From: Sandaracinaceae bacterium
GTDB lineage: Bacteria > Myxococcota_A > Polyangia > Polyangiales > Sandaracinaceae
Direction of reading: 5' to 3'
Assembly: GCA_040218145.1 (NCBI GenBank)
Contig: JAVJQK010000122.1
Coordinates: 62,001 to 126,000 of the forward strand
DNA length: 64,000 nt
Shown here: in pieces, positions 1 through 7,835 of the stretch
How positions within the stretch are numbered: position 1 is the first letter of the stretch
Layout of the letters: every line of letters begins with the position of its first letter
The notes under the pieces: model-generated
What the model saw: only the letters and a program-made list of their open reading frames with translations
Told to the model about the DNA's origin: nothing
The model's database searches: none
Made by a program: the position numbers and the translations under genes

Positions 1-294
1 GTCGCAGAGACGAGCGATCCCCCCGACGTCGACTGGGCACGGCTCATCGAGCTCGCGCGCCGCGTCACCCGACTTCCGAGGGAGGTGAGCGTGCAGGCGA
101 GACGAAAGGCGGCGCCTGTACGGCTCCTCGTGGCCCTCGTAGCCACACGAGACCTGGGTCAGTCGTACGCCGCCGTTGGCGCCGTGTTGGGCATGACCGC
201 GGGGGGCGTGTTCAACCTCATCCAGCGCAAGGCGGCGCAGCCCGGTGTCGCCGCCATGCATACCGAGATCACCAGACTCCTGCAGGCGGCCTGA
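1..294 (+). CDS. Hypothetical protein, 5' end outside window
   Basis: The frame is open from base 1 to the TGA at 292-294 (97 residues), so the start lies upstream of the window. An internal GTG at 85 is preceded by GGGAGGTGA and could also serve as a start. The C-terminal part (SYAAVGAVLGMTAGGVFNLI) reads like a helix-turn-helix with the usual spaced small and hydrophobic residues. No family is recognised. A DNA-binding tail of a larger mobile-element or regulator protein is possible, which would fit the palindromic elements just downstream, but that is inference only. Confidence 0.45.
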   Translation, partial: VAETSDPPDVDWARLIELARRVTRLPREVSVQARRKAAPVRLLVALVATRDLGQSYAAVGAVLGMTAGGVFNLIQRKAAQPGVAAMHTEITRLLQAA

Positions 295-359
295 GTCTCG
301 CCGGCCTGAGCCTCGGGCGCCTCGGGGAGAGCAGTGCTCCAGGGCGGCTGCACCTCGGG

Positions 360-440
360 GACGCTCTTCGTCTTATCGTCATTCGCGAAACCTCAATCAA
401 TCCGGTCGCTTCGAGCTATGACGATATGACGAAGAGCGTC
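360..440. repeat. 81-bp palindromic element, copy 1 (MITE/REP-like)
   Basis: The arms at 360-382 and 418-440 are 23 bp long and are inverted copies of each other with one mismatch. They surround a 35-bp centre containing CCTCAATCAATCC. Each arm can also fold by itself (GACG-CTCTT-CGTC). The same 81 bp recur without change at 570-650. A non-autonomous mobile element, a REP-type palindrome or a large terminator hairpin are all possible; no transposase is visible and there is no U-tract. Confidence 0.75.
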
Positions 441-464
441 CCTGGCTCTCAGCCAAGCGCAGGA

Positions 465-550
465 TCACTTGCGCGGTTTGCGCGTGATCCCCGCCGTCCG
501 GCCCGACTCGACGTAGGACCGTAGGACGCGCCCGCGTGGGCGAGGAAGTC
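465..550 (-). pseudogene. Orphan 3' fragment of a MerR-family gene
   Basis: Read on the minus strand, 465-530 encodes the same last 21 residues as the intact MerR gene at 674 (RVLRSYVESG followed by RTAGITRKPRK and TGA). The codons differ at several third positions and at one TTG/CTA leucine pair; all differences seen are synonymous. Upstream of this the fragment jumps out of frame to a piece resembling the DHFLAHAG region of the intact gene, so about 110 bp are missing at the junction. It is a remnant, not a functional gene. The synonymous-only pattern suggests it came from a diverged functional paralogue. Confidence 0.7.
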
Positions 551-569
551 AGGGCGGCTGCGCCATGGG

Positions 570-650
570 GACGCTCTTCGTCTTATCGTCATTCGCGAAA
601 CCTCAATCAATCCGGTCGCTTCGAGCTATGACGATATGACGAAGAGCGTC
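570..650. repeat. 81-bp palindromic element, copy 2
   Basis: This copy is identical to the element at 360-440. It ends 23 bp beyond the stop codon of the intact merR gene on the minus strand, so in merR mRNA it would form a 23-bp stem with a 35-nt loop. It could protect or terminate that transcript. Confidence 0.75.
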
Positions 651-673
651 CCGGCTCTCAGCCAAGCGCAGGA

Positions 674-1429
674 TCACTTGCGCGGTTTGCGCGTGATCCC
701 CGCCGTGCGGCCGGACTCTACGTAGGACCGCAAGACGCGCTGCATCTCCTGGCCGAAGACGAGGCGCAGCGCCTCCAGGCCGAGGGGGCGGAGCTCCTCG
801 AAGGCGCTCTCGAGGCCCTCGCTCGTCCCGTCGCGGCCGAAGCCGTCGCCGGCGTGGGCGAGGAAGTGGTCGGCCAGCTCGCGGGTCATCTTCGCGACGT
901 GCTTGCGGAGCATGTCGGCCGCCTTCAGGGCGACGTCGAGATCGATGCCCGCGTCGTGGAGCTGGAGCAGCACCCGGAGCAGGCCCGGGCTCTTCACCAG
1001 GTAAGCCTCCCCCTGGGGCACGAGCACGTTCGCGCGGACGAGGTCGCCGAGGAAGCCGGGCGGCTTGCCGTCGAGGCGCTTCTCGATGGACTCGCGCGAG
1101 AGCACCTCCGGGGAGTCGTCGGCCCAGGCGCTCTGGAGCCGCTCCTGCAAGCCGAGCCACGCCTCGAGGGAGAGCTCACCCTCGTCGATGCGCGTCACGA
1201 GATCCCGGATGGCCTTGATGCGCAGGCCGCGATCCTTGAGCTGCCCGATCAGCGCGAGCCGCTCCACGTGCGCCGGCCCGTAGTGGGCCACCCGCCCCCG
1301 GATCTCCGGCGCCTGGAGCGCGCCCTTGGACTGGTAGAAGCGGATCGTCCGGCTGGGCACGCGGGCCAGCGCGGCCAGCTCGTCGATGGTGTAGCTCTCC
1401 TCTTCGGACAACTCGGGTAGCCTCTTCAA
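674..1429 (-). CDS. MerR-family transcriptional regulator
   Basis: A 251-residue regulator with an N-terminal MerR winged helix (about residues 12-80: YTIDELAALARVPSRTIRFY, then the RGRVAHYG wing) followed by a long effector or dimerisation region with no recognised ligand motif. Most of the protein lies beyond the HTH, so it is longer than metal-responsive MerR proteins and closer to the BltR/TipA class. The start is TTG, placed directly after the TGA of the desaturase gene, so translation is probably coupled to it. As part of the desaturase transcript it probably controls that promoter, whose -35/-10 spacing is MerR-like (see 2675-2705). An alternative start cannot be excluded because no strong ribosome site is visible. 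Confidence 0.85.
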   Translation of the reverse strand: MKRLPELSEEESYTIDELAALARVPSRTIRFYQSKGALQAPEIRGRVAHYGPAHVERLALIGQLKDRGLRIKAIRDLVTRIDEGELSLEAWLGLQERLQSAWADDSPEVLSRESIEKRLDGKPPGFLGDLVRANVLVPQGEAYLVKSPGLLRVLLQLHDAGIDLDVALKAADMLRKHVAKMTRELADHFLAHAGDGFGRDGTSEGLESAFEELRPLGLEALRLVFGQEMQRVLRSYVESGRTAGITRKPRK

Positions 1430-2566
1430 TCAGGCGGCCGCGGGCCGGGCCAGCTCGGCGATCCGACCCAGCGCCCGCTTCAGCGTCCGGGGCCAGGAGT
1501 CGGAGCGGTACTGTACACCGTGCGCCTCGCAGATCGCCCGGACCTCGGGCGCGACCTGACGGAGCCGCTGAGTGGGCAGGCGGGGGAACAGGTGGTGCTC
1601 GATCTGTCGGTCGAGCGCGCCGCAGAAGACGCTCACGAGCCAGGGCACCTCGAAGTCGTTGCTCGCCTCGACCTGCATCGCGTACCAGTGGCCGCGGTTC
1701 ATCGGGATGGCGCCCTCCGGGTAACGCGCCGTCTCCGCGCCGACGTGGCCGCAGTAGATGGTGGCGGCGGAGTAGAGGTCGCGCATCGTCTCGGTGAGCC
1801 AGTTGGCGAAGAGCACCTTGGCGAAGAACGGGCCCGCGAGCGCGGGGAACAGGAGGTACTCCTTGCCGTAGTAGGGCAGCGCCTTCCGGAGCGCGCGACG
1901 GTGGACGTCGACCGCGGTCTTCAGGTCGCGCTTCTCGATGAAGTCGAACGGCTGCTCGCGCCCGTTGCCCTGCCAGAAGTCGAGCACGCCCGTGAAGTGC
2001 AGGTTCATCGAGAAGGAGAAGTTGGGCCAGGCGACGAGCAGCGTGAACGGCAGCTGCATGCGGTGGTACCAGCGGTGCGGCGTGTGCTCGGTCAGCCGCA
2101 CGGGGCCGAAGTGGATGTCCGGGTCGCGCCCGGCGACGTTGGTCGCGCCGTGGTGGCGCTTGTTGTGCCCGCGGTCCCAGGAGGCCTCGTCGATGGGGAT
2201 CTTCCAGGTGTAGCCCTGGGACCGATAGGCGTGCTCGCCCTCGATCCGGTTGAAGACGCCGTGCATGACGGTGTGTCCGACCTCGGTGGTCTGGAGCTGC
2301 TTGTGCGCCCAGAGCGCGCCGATCCCGAGCGCGTAGGTCAGCGGGTCGAGGCTGAAGTGGATGAGCGTGCGACCGAGCACCTCCGCGGCGTGCGAGGCGC
2401 GGTCGACGCGCTGGATGTAGCGGAGGTCTTCTTCGCCGACCTCGGCCTGGACGCGTCGGCGGAGGGCGTCGAGCGCTTCGCCGAAGCGGCGGAGGTTCTC
2501 TTCTTCGCTGAGCGCCGCGGCGACGGGGGCGGGCTGGGTCTCGAGCGATTGCATCTGGATGGCCAT
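1430..2566 (-). CDS. Membrane fatty-acid desaturase
   Basis: A 378-residue desaturase-family protein that probably introduces double bonds into acyl chains at the membrane, or hydroxylates a lipid. The three histidine boxes that bind the di-iron centre are present: HTVMH (98-102), HNKRHH (134-139) and QIEHH (321-325). The QIEHH form is typical of front-end and acyl-lipid desaturases. Hydrophobic stretches flank the boxes. I chose the ATG at 2566 rather than the in-frame start at 2677 because AGGAGAGGAG sits just upstream. The downstream merR gene follows without a gap. Confidence 0.9.
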   Translation of the reverse strand: MAIQMQSLETQPAPVAAALSEEENLRRFGEALDALRRRVQAEVGEEDLRYIQRVDRASHAAEVLGRTLIHFSLDPLTYALGIGALWAHKQLQTTEVGHTVMHGVFNRIEGEHAYRSQGYTWKIPIDEASWDRGHNKRHHGATNVAGRDPDIHFGPVRLTEHTPHRWYHRMQLPFTLLVAWPNFSFSMNLHFTGVLDFWQGNGREQPFDFIEKRDLKTAVDVHRRALRKALPYYGKEYLLFPALAGPFFAKVLFANWLTETMRDLYSAATIYCGHVGAETARYPEGAIPMNRGHWYAMQVEASNDFEVPWLVSVFCGALDRQIEHHLFPRLPTQRLRQVAPEVRAICEAHGVQYRSDSWPRTLKRALGRIAELARPAAA

Positions 2567-2674
2567 GGGGGCTCCTCTCCTTCTGGTGGGCGCACCTCGA
2601 CGCCTCCGTCGGGAGACGGCCGCGGCGACCCGGGCGCGGTTGACGTCTGTTCGGATCGCCACCGCTGACAGTGC

Positions 2675-2705
2675 CATCTATGACCGTTACAGTGTTTGGT
2701 GTCAA
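2675..2705 (-). promoter_or_regulatory. Candidate MerR-type promoter of the desaturase-merR operon
   Basis: On the minus strand TTGACA (2705-2700) and TAGATG (2680-2675) are separated by 19 bp, the over-long spacing that MerR regulators correct by DNA distortion. Inside the spacer, ACTGT-A-ACGGT is an 11-bp near-palindrome with one mismatch. The CACTGT half recurs just downstream. The desaturase start codon is 109 bp further on. No transcription data support it. Confidence 0.55.
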
Positions 2706-2855
2706 GGTTTCGGCTCAGGAATTTGACCCCCTGAAACCCACGGGCTACCGGAAGAAGCCGGCACCCCCCGGACGTTCAGCCGGTTCGGGTGTGCAGGGGT
2801 GGGCTCCGTCAGGGGCTCGGGTGCAGTTCACCCTTCGACAGGGGCGGAGCGCGAG

Positions 2856-5800
2856 ATGGGCGAGAACGACGCGACGTTGCAGGACTACGGGCCCCCGGCC
2901 TCCATGGAAGGCGAGGCCGTCGTCGACCCGACGCTGGACGGGACGCACCCGCCGAAGAAGGGCTGGACCGCCAAGCGCGCGCTCCTCCTCGCGGCGAAGG
3001 TCGGCATCTCCGTCTACGGCCTCTACGCGGTCTGGACCGAGGTCCTCGCGCGCGACGGCGCCGAGCACGTCTCGAGCGCCATCGGCGGCCTGCACTGGGG
3101 CTGGTTCGCGGGCGCGATCGCGATGCAGCTCTGCGCCATCGGGTTTGCGATCCTGCGCTGGCGCACCGTGCTCGGCGGCCAGGGCATCGAGGCGACGTGG
3201 CGCTTCATGTTCCCGAGCTTCATGATCGGCCGCTTCTGGGGCGCGTTCACGCTCGGCGGCCTCGGGCTCGACGGCTGGAAGCTCTTCGACGTCGGCTACC
3301 ACACCAAGAAGTGGGCCCGGCCCATCGCCGTGGCCGGCGTCGAGAAGGTGCTCGGCCAGCTCGCCTTCGGGCTCGTCGTCATGGGCGCGAGCGTCTGGGG
3401 TCTCGAGTTCATCGGGCAAGACGGCGTCCTGTTGATCAACCTCTTGTTCCTGGTGGTCGTCGCCACCGGGCTGACCTTCCTCGCGAAGCCGACGCTGTTC
3501 CGGTACGCGTTCCGGCTCCTGCCCCGGCAGGTGCAGCCCAAGCTCCAGACGCTCATCGACGCGGTCTGCGCATATCACGGCAAGTGGGCGCTCCTCGCGC
3601 AAGCCACCGGCTACGGCGTGGCGGTCCACGCGTTCAACAACCTCATCTATGTCTGCGCCGCGCGCGCGCTCGGCGTGGAGCTGAGCGCCGGCATGATCTT
3701 CTTCGGCAGCTCGCTGCAGATCATGGTCACCCTCGCGCCCATCTCCATCAACGGCGTGGGCCTGCGCGAGGCCGCGGCGGTCGCCCTCTACACCGCCGTC
3801 GGGCTGAGCGAGACGCAGGCGGTGCTCATCCCCACCGTCGGCTTCGCGGCCGAGATGATGGTCAGTATCACCGGCGTGCTCTTCCTCTTCGCCCGGCGCT
3901 TCGGCAAGGTGAGCGGGCTGACGGTGCACGACCCCGATCGGGAAGAGAAGTACTACGACGGGCTCGAAGAGGTCCCCGAGGAGCGCTGGCCGAAGCCGCT
4001 CCGCGGGCTGACCCTCGGGCTCGGCGCGGGCCTGCTCGGCGGCATGCTCGTCGGCCTCGCCGAGGGCGCGGTCATCATGGTCGACGGCGGCGGCCGCGTC
4101 GGCTGGGGCGTGATGGCGTACGGCGCCGTCGCCTACGGCGTGTTCTGCATGGTCGGCGGCGCGAGCTTCGGCTTCCTGAGCGCGCTGACCGGCCGGTGGA
4201 TGAAGCGGGAGGCGGTCCCGGAGCCGCAAGCCTACGCGCGCCTCACCGCGCTGATCGTCGCGGCCCTCGTGTTCGCGCTCGGCGCCTTCCGGATCCGTCG
4301 CGACGTGTTCCACGAAGAGTTCGGGATGAAGAGCAAGGAGATGGCGCTGGTCGCCATCTGCTGCCTCGTCGCCTCCGCCCTCCTCTATTTCCTGCTCTCG
4401 ACCGCGATCCGCTTCTGGACCAGCCGCAAGGTCGGCGGGTTCATGCTGAAGACCTGGGGCTCGCCCGCCTTCGTCGCCCTCGTGGTCGCGGGCGTGGGCG
4501 GCTCGGCGCTCCTCGCCGGCACGCACGCGGAGGCCGAGAGCGGCGTCACGCGCCCGGCCTCGCCCGAGAACGCGCCGAACGTGCTGCTCATCGTGGTCGA
4601 CACCCTGCGCGCCGATCACCTGCCGGCGTACGGCTACGCGAGCGGGAGCACGCCGCACCTCGACCGGTTCGCGGAGGACGCGGTGCGCTTCGACCAGGCG
4701 TTCGCCAACGCGAGCTGGACGCGGCCGAGCTTCGCCTCGATCCTCACCGGCCGCTACGCGTCGAGCCACGGCGTGATGGGCAAGCCCGACGCGCTCCCGA
4801 GCCAGCTGACCACCCTCCCCGAGGCGCTCTCGGCCGGGGGCTACGCGACGGCGGGCTACGTGACGAACTTCAACGTCGGCCCGTACTTCAACTTCCAGCA
4901 GGGCTTCGAGCAGTACACCTTCCTCGAGCCGGAGTTCGTGCTCGGCGCCGATGACGCGGCGGCGAAGCTCCTGCTCGTGCAGTTCCTGCGGCAGAAGATC
5001 GAGACCTTCCGCGCGGCCGGCGGGCAGGTCGAGCCGGGCACCGCCTACCAGGACGCGGAGACCGTCAACCGTCACCTCGTGCGCTGGCTCGACGAGGACG
5101 CGCCGAGCGACGACCCGTGGTTCATGTTCGTCGGCTACATGGACCCGCACGACCCGTACTTCCCGCACCCGTACGACGGCTCGGGCTACGCGCGCGCCGC
5201 GAACCAGCACCCGGACCTCGCGGAGGCGGACACGCTGCGCGCCCTCTACGACGGCGAGATCACCTACTGGGATCAGCAGTTCGGCGCGCTCATGGACGAT
5301 CTCCGCCGCCGCGGCGTCTACGACGACACGATGATCATCATCACCTCGGACCACGGCGAGGAGTTCGGCGACCACGGCGGCTTCTGGCACGGCACCACGC
5401 TCTACGACGAGCAGGTTCACGTGCCGCTCTTCGTGAAGCTCCCCGGCAACGACCGCGCGGGCACGCACGTCGGCCACTGGGTCCAGAGCATCGATCTGAT
5501 GCCGAGCATCCTCCGCCGCGTCGGCCTCGACGTCCCGGAGGGCGTGCAGGGCGGCTCGCTCGACCAGGGCACCGCGCGCGTCTTCGCCGAGGAGAGCCAC
5601 GAGGGCAACGTGCTCGAGAGCGTGCGCGAGCGCCGCGGCTTCGAGGAGCTCAAGCTCATCACCGCCAACGCGGGCAACCCGCGCGGCCTCGAGGAGGTCG
5701 AGCTCTACCGCGTCGCCGACGACCCGGGGGAGCAGGACAACGTCGCCGAGACCGCCTCCGAGGATCTGACCGCGCTGCGGCAGTCACTCGCGAACGCGAG

Positions 5801-5981
5801 CGAGGCCGCGGCGCTGGGCGCCGTGCAGGGCGAAGCGGTCGAGATGGACGACGAGACCATGCGCCGCCTCTGCAGGCTCGGCTACATCGACGCCGCGATC
5901 TGCTGCCGGCGTGGCTTCCTCCCCGTGCGTCAGTGCTGCGAGCAGGGTCACCTCAGCGGCGAAGCCTGCGAAGGCCTCTGA
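2856..5981 (+). CDS. Flippase-like membrane domain fused to alkaline-phosphatase-superfamily (sulfatase-like) domain
   Basis: A 1041-residue fusion protein. Roughly residues 25-365 form a polytopic membrane region resembling the LPG-synthase/UPF0104 flippase-type domain. Further membrane segments follow to about 560. From about 576 comes a sulfatase-fold domain with the metal motif VVDTLRADHL and TSDHGEEFGDHGGFWHG (about 828-845). The nucleophile position is threonine (T622 in WTRPSFASILTGRY), not the Cys/Ser of formylglycine sulfatases, so phosphodiesterase or phospho-transfer chemistry on a lipid headgroup or glycan is likelier than sulfate ester hydrolysis. The C-terminus (about 1005-1041) has several CC pairs. 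The ATG at 2856 is chosen for its upstream GGAG. The gene is monocistronic and converges on the kinase gene. Confidence 0.8.
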   Translation: MGENDATLQDYGPPASMEGEAVVDPTLDGTHPPKKGWTAKRALLLAAKVGISVYGLYAVWTEVLARDGAEHVSSAIGGLHWGWFAGAIAMQLCAIGFAILRWRTVLGGQGIEATWRFMFPSFMIGRFWGAFTLGGLGLDGWKLFDVGYHTKKWARPIAVAGVEKVLGQLAFGLVVMGASVWGLEFIGQDGVLLINLLFLVVVATGLTFLAKPTLFRYAFRLLPRQVQPKLQTLIDAVCAYHGKWALLAQATGYGVAVHAFNNLIYVCAARALGVELSAGMIFFGSSLQIMVTLAPISINGVGLREAAAVALYTAVGLSETQAVLIPTVGFAAEMMVSITGVLFLFARRFGKVSGLTVHDPDREEKYYDGLEEVPEERWPKPLRGLTLGLGAGLLGGMLVGLAEGAVIMVDGGGRVGWGVMAYGAVAYGVFCMVGGASFGFLSALTGRWMKREAVPEPQAYARLTALIVAALVFALGAFRIRRDVFHEEFGMKSKEMALVAICCLVASALLYFLLSTAIRFWTSRKVGGFMLKTWGSPAFVALVVAGVGGSALLAGTHAEAESGVTRPASPENAPNVLLIVVDTLRADHLPAYGYASGSTPHLDRFAEDAVRFDQAFANASWTRPSFASILTGRYASSHGVMGKPDALPSQLTTLPEALSAGGYATAGYVTNFNVGPYFNFQQGFEQYTFLEPEFVLGADDAAAKLLLVQFLRQKIETFRAAGGQVEPGTAYQDAETVNRHLVRWLDEDAPSDDPWFMFVGYMDPHDPYFPHPYDGSGYARAANQHPDLAEADTLRALYDGEITYWDQQFGALMDDLRRRGVYDDTMIIITSDHGEEFGDHGGFWHGTTLYDEQVHVPLFVKLPGNDRAGTHVGHWVQSIDLMPSILRRVGLDVPEGVQGGSLDQGTARVFAEESHEGNVLESVRERRGFEELKLITANAGNPRGLEEVELYRVADDPGEQDNVAETASEDLTALRQSLANASEAAALGAVQGEAVEMDDETMRRLCRLGYIDAAICCRRGFLPVRQCCEQGHLSGEACEGL

Positions 5982-5993
5982 CGCCTGTCGCGG

Positions 5994-7064
5994 TCAGCCC
6001 TCGCCCGAGGCGCGCCGCGGGCGGGGCACGCGAAGCCGCGGGCCGTCCGGCGGGTTGATGACGGGCCGCTCGGTCGTGCGGGCCGGGATGCGCGCCGCGG
6101 GCGGAATGGGCGGCGGCCCCGATCGGACGGCGGGCGGCGTCGCGGCGTGTGCGGCGGGCGGCAGGGTCACGCCCTGCGTCTCCCACTCGCCGATGACCTT
6201 GGCGAGGCGCTCGCGCATCGCGCGCATGGTCGGGTAGCGGCTGTCCCGGTCCACCGCGAGCCCGCGCATGAGCGCCATGGTCAACGGGCCGGCGTAGTCC
6301 GGTCGGTGCGCGTCGAGCGGCGTCGGCCCATCCGTCGCCGTCGCGATGAGCACGTCGGTGAGGGACTCGCCCTCCACCGGGCACGCCGCGGCGAGCATCT
6401 CGTAGAAGGTGGCCGCGAGGGCGTAGACGTCGACACGCTCGTCGAGGTCGGCGAGGCCCCGCACCTGCTCGGAGGGCATGTATCCCGGCGTGCCGACGGC
6501 GCGACCGGCGCGCGTGATCTTCGAGCTGAGCCCGCCGCCGCCGAGCTCGGTGCCGCGCGCGAGCCCGAAGTCGAGCAGCTTCGGGATCGGAGGCCCGTCG
6601 TCTTCCTGGGCCACGAGGAAGATGTTGTCGGGTTTGACGTCGCGATGAACGATGCCCGCCGCGTGCACCGCCTCGAGGCCGCGGGCGATCCCCGAGAAGA
6701 GCGCGAAGGCCTCCGCGAGCGGCAGCGTGCGGCGGGCGGCGAGCAGGGCGCCCAGGGTCTGCCCCTTCAGCTTCTCCATGATCAGGTAGGGCTCACCCGT
6801 GTCGGCGGTGCCGACCTCGAACAGCTCCACCACGTTGCGATGGCGTACGGAGGCCAGCGTCCGGGCTTCACGTAGAAAGCGCGCCGCCGACTCCTCTCCG
6901 TCCGCACCGATCAGCAGCTCCTCGCGGAACTTCACGACGACCTGCGTGCGCAGCGCGAGCTGCTCGGCGACCCAGACGCTCCCCATCGACCCTGTGCCGA
7001 GCAGCTCGGTGATGCGGTATCGACCCGCGAGGATCATCCCGGTCCGGTCGTAGAGCTCCTCCAT
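5994..7064 (-). CDS. Soluble Ser/Thr protein kinase (Hanks type)
   Basis: A 356-residue kinase. Visible elements are the glycine-rich loop GTGSMGSVWVAE (24-35), VVVK with the ATP-binding Lys45, the catalytic HRDVKPDN (140-147), DFG (165-167) and the GTPGYMPSEQ activation segment. The kinase domain ends near 285 and is followed by a Pro/Arg-rich tail of about 70 residues with no membrane segment, so it is probably cytoplasmic or recruited through that tail. All catalytic residues are present, so it should be active. Substrates are unknown. Confidence 0.92.
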   Translation of the reverse strand: MEELYDRTGMILAGRYRITELLGTGSMGSVWVAEQLALRTQVVVKFREELLIGADGEESAARFLREARTLASVRHRNVVELFEVGTADTGEPYLIMEKLKGQTLGALLAARRTLPLAEAFALFSGIARGLEAVHAAGIVHRDVKPDNIFLVAQEDDGPPIPKLLDFGLARGTELGGGGLSSKITRAGRAVGTPGYMPSEQVRGLADLDERVDVYALAATFYEMLAAACPVEGESLTDVLIATATDGPTPLDAHRPDYAGPLTMALMRGLAVDRDSRYPTMRAMRERLAKVIGEWETQGVTLPPAAHAATPPAVRSGPPPIPPAARIPARTTERPVINPPDGPRLRVPRPRRASGEG

Positions 7065-7167
7065 CTGTCCCCCTTTACTGGATCATTACACCCCATGTCT
7101 CTGGTGGAAACACCCGAACCGGCAAAGCTGTGACCTCGCGGGCAGCGAGCTCCGCGCAGAGGGATCT

Positions 7168-7704
7168 TCAGGGGTCACCGAGGGCTCGCGTGCTCTCGCG
7201 CAGGCGCGCCCGGAGCGACCGGACCTCGCGGAGCAGGCCGTCGCGGTCCCAGCCCACGGCGGCGTCGGCGCCCATCCAGTCCAGCGCGCCGGGCACATCG
7301 GCGGTGATCCGCGCCGGGACCGGGAGCACGCGGGTCAGGGCGCTGAAGCTCATGCGCACGAGGCTCGCGCCGAAGCCGCTCCCTTCGTACACGTAGGCGA
7401 CCCCACGCAGATCTCCGCGAAAGCGCTCGAGGAGACGGCGCGCCGCGCTCCGTGCGTCGCCCGGCAGCGGCTCGCCGCCCCGGAGATCGTCGATGTGCTC
7501 GCGCACGATGAGCAGGTACACGCCGTCGGGGTGGGACTCGCGCATCTTCGAGCCGACCTCGGCCAGGCGCTGGAAGTTGGTCGCGCTGGGCCGCTCGGCC
7601 GTGACCGAGATCAGGACCGGGCCGTACCCACCCACCAGGCTGCGACCGAGGGTCGAGACGCGCGGCGCCACCGCCTCCCACTGCCACGCCTCGCGTCTCG
7701 CCAC
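7168..7704 (-). CDS. Conserved hypothetical protein, 178 aa
   Basis: The GTG at 7704 is preceded by GAGGAGGG and is preferred over longer versions of the frame. The sequence is soluble and mixed alpha/beta (GPVLISVTAE, YLLIVREHID, GVAYVYEGSG, FSALTRVLPVP), ending in an Arg/Leu-rich helix. The pattern is reminiscent of STAS or other small regulatory folds, but no defining motif is present and I do not recognise the family. It lies between two kinase genes on the same strand and may belong to the same signalling group; this is inference. Confidence 0.6.
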   Translation of the reverse strand: MARREAWQWEAVAPRVSTLGRSLVGGYGPVLISVTAERPSATNFQRLAEVGSKMRESHPDGVYLLIVREHIDDLRGGEPLPGDARSAARRLLERFRGDLRGVAYVYEGSGFGASLVRMSFSALTRVLPVPARITADVPGALDWMGADAAVGWDRDGLLREVRSLRARLRESTRALGDP

Positions 7705-7835
7705 GTCGCCCTCCTCGCCCCTCGAGGCGCGAAGATAGGGCCAACGACGGGCGAGAGTCACCTCAGTGGAACAGAGCGCCGATCTGACCCGGGACCTCGC
7801 CGAGGTCCTGGTCTGGAAGCGCGCTAGCTGGCACG

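Larger units (their letters stand above)
295..673. other. Non-coding gap made of a duplicated block
   Basis: These 379 bases hold no intact gene. Two near-identical blocks start at about 341 and 551, each with the same sequence order: GGGCGGCTG, an 81-bp palindromic element, then the 3' end of a merR gene. In the second block the merR tail is the end of the intact gene (stop at 674-676). In the first block it is an orphan fragment. Confidence 0.8.

Noticed and set aside
2745-5600. 951-residue minus-strand open frame opposite the fusion protein
   Set aside because: Composition is Arg/Ala/Glu-rich without domains and it is the antisense of a well-supported gene. High GC produces such frames.
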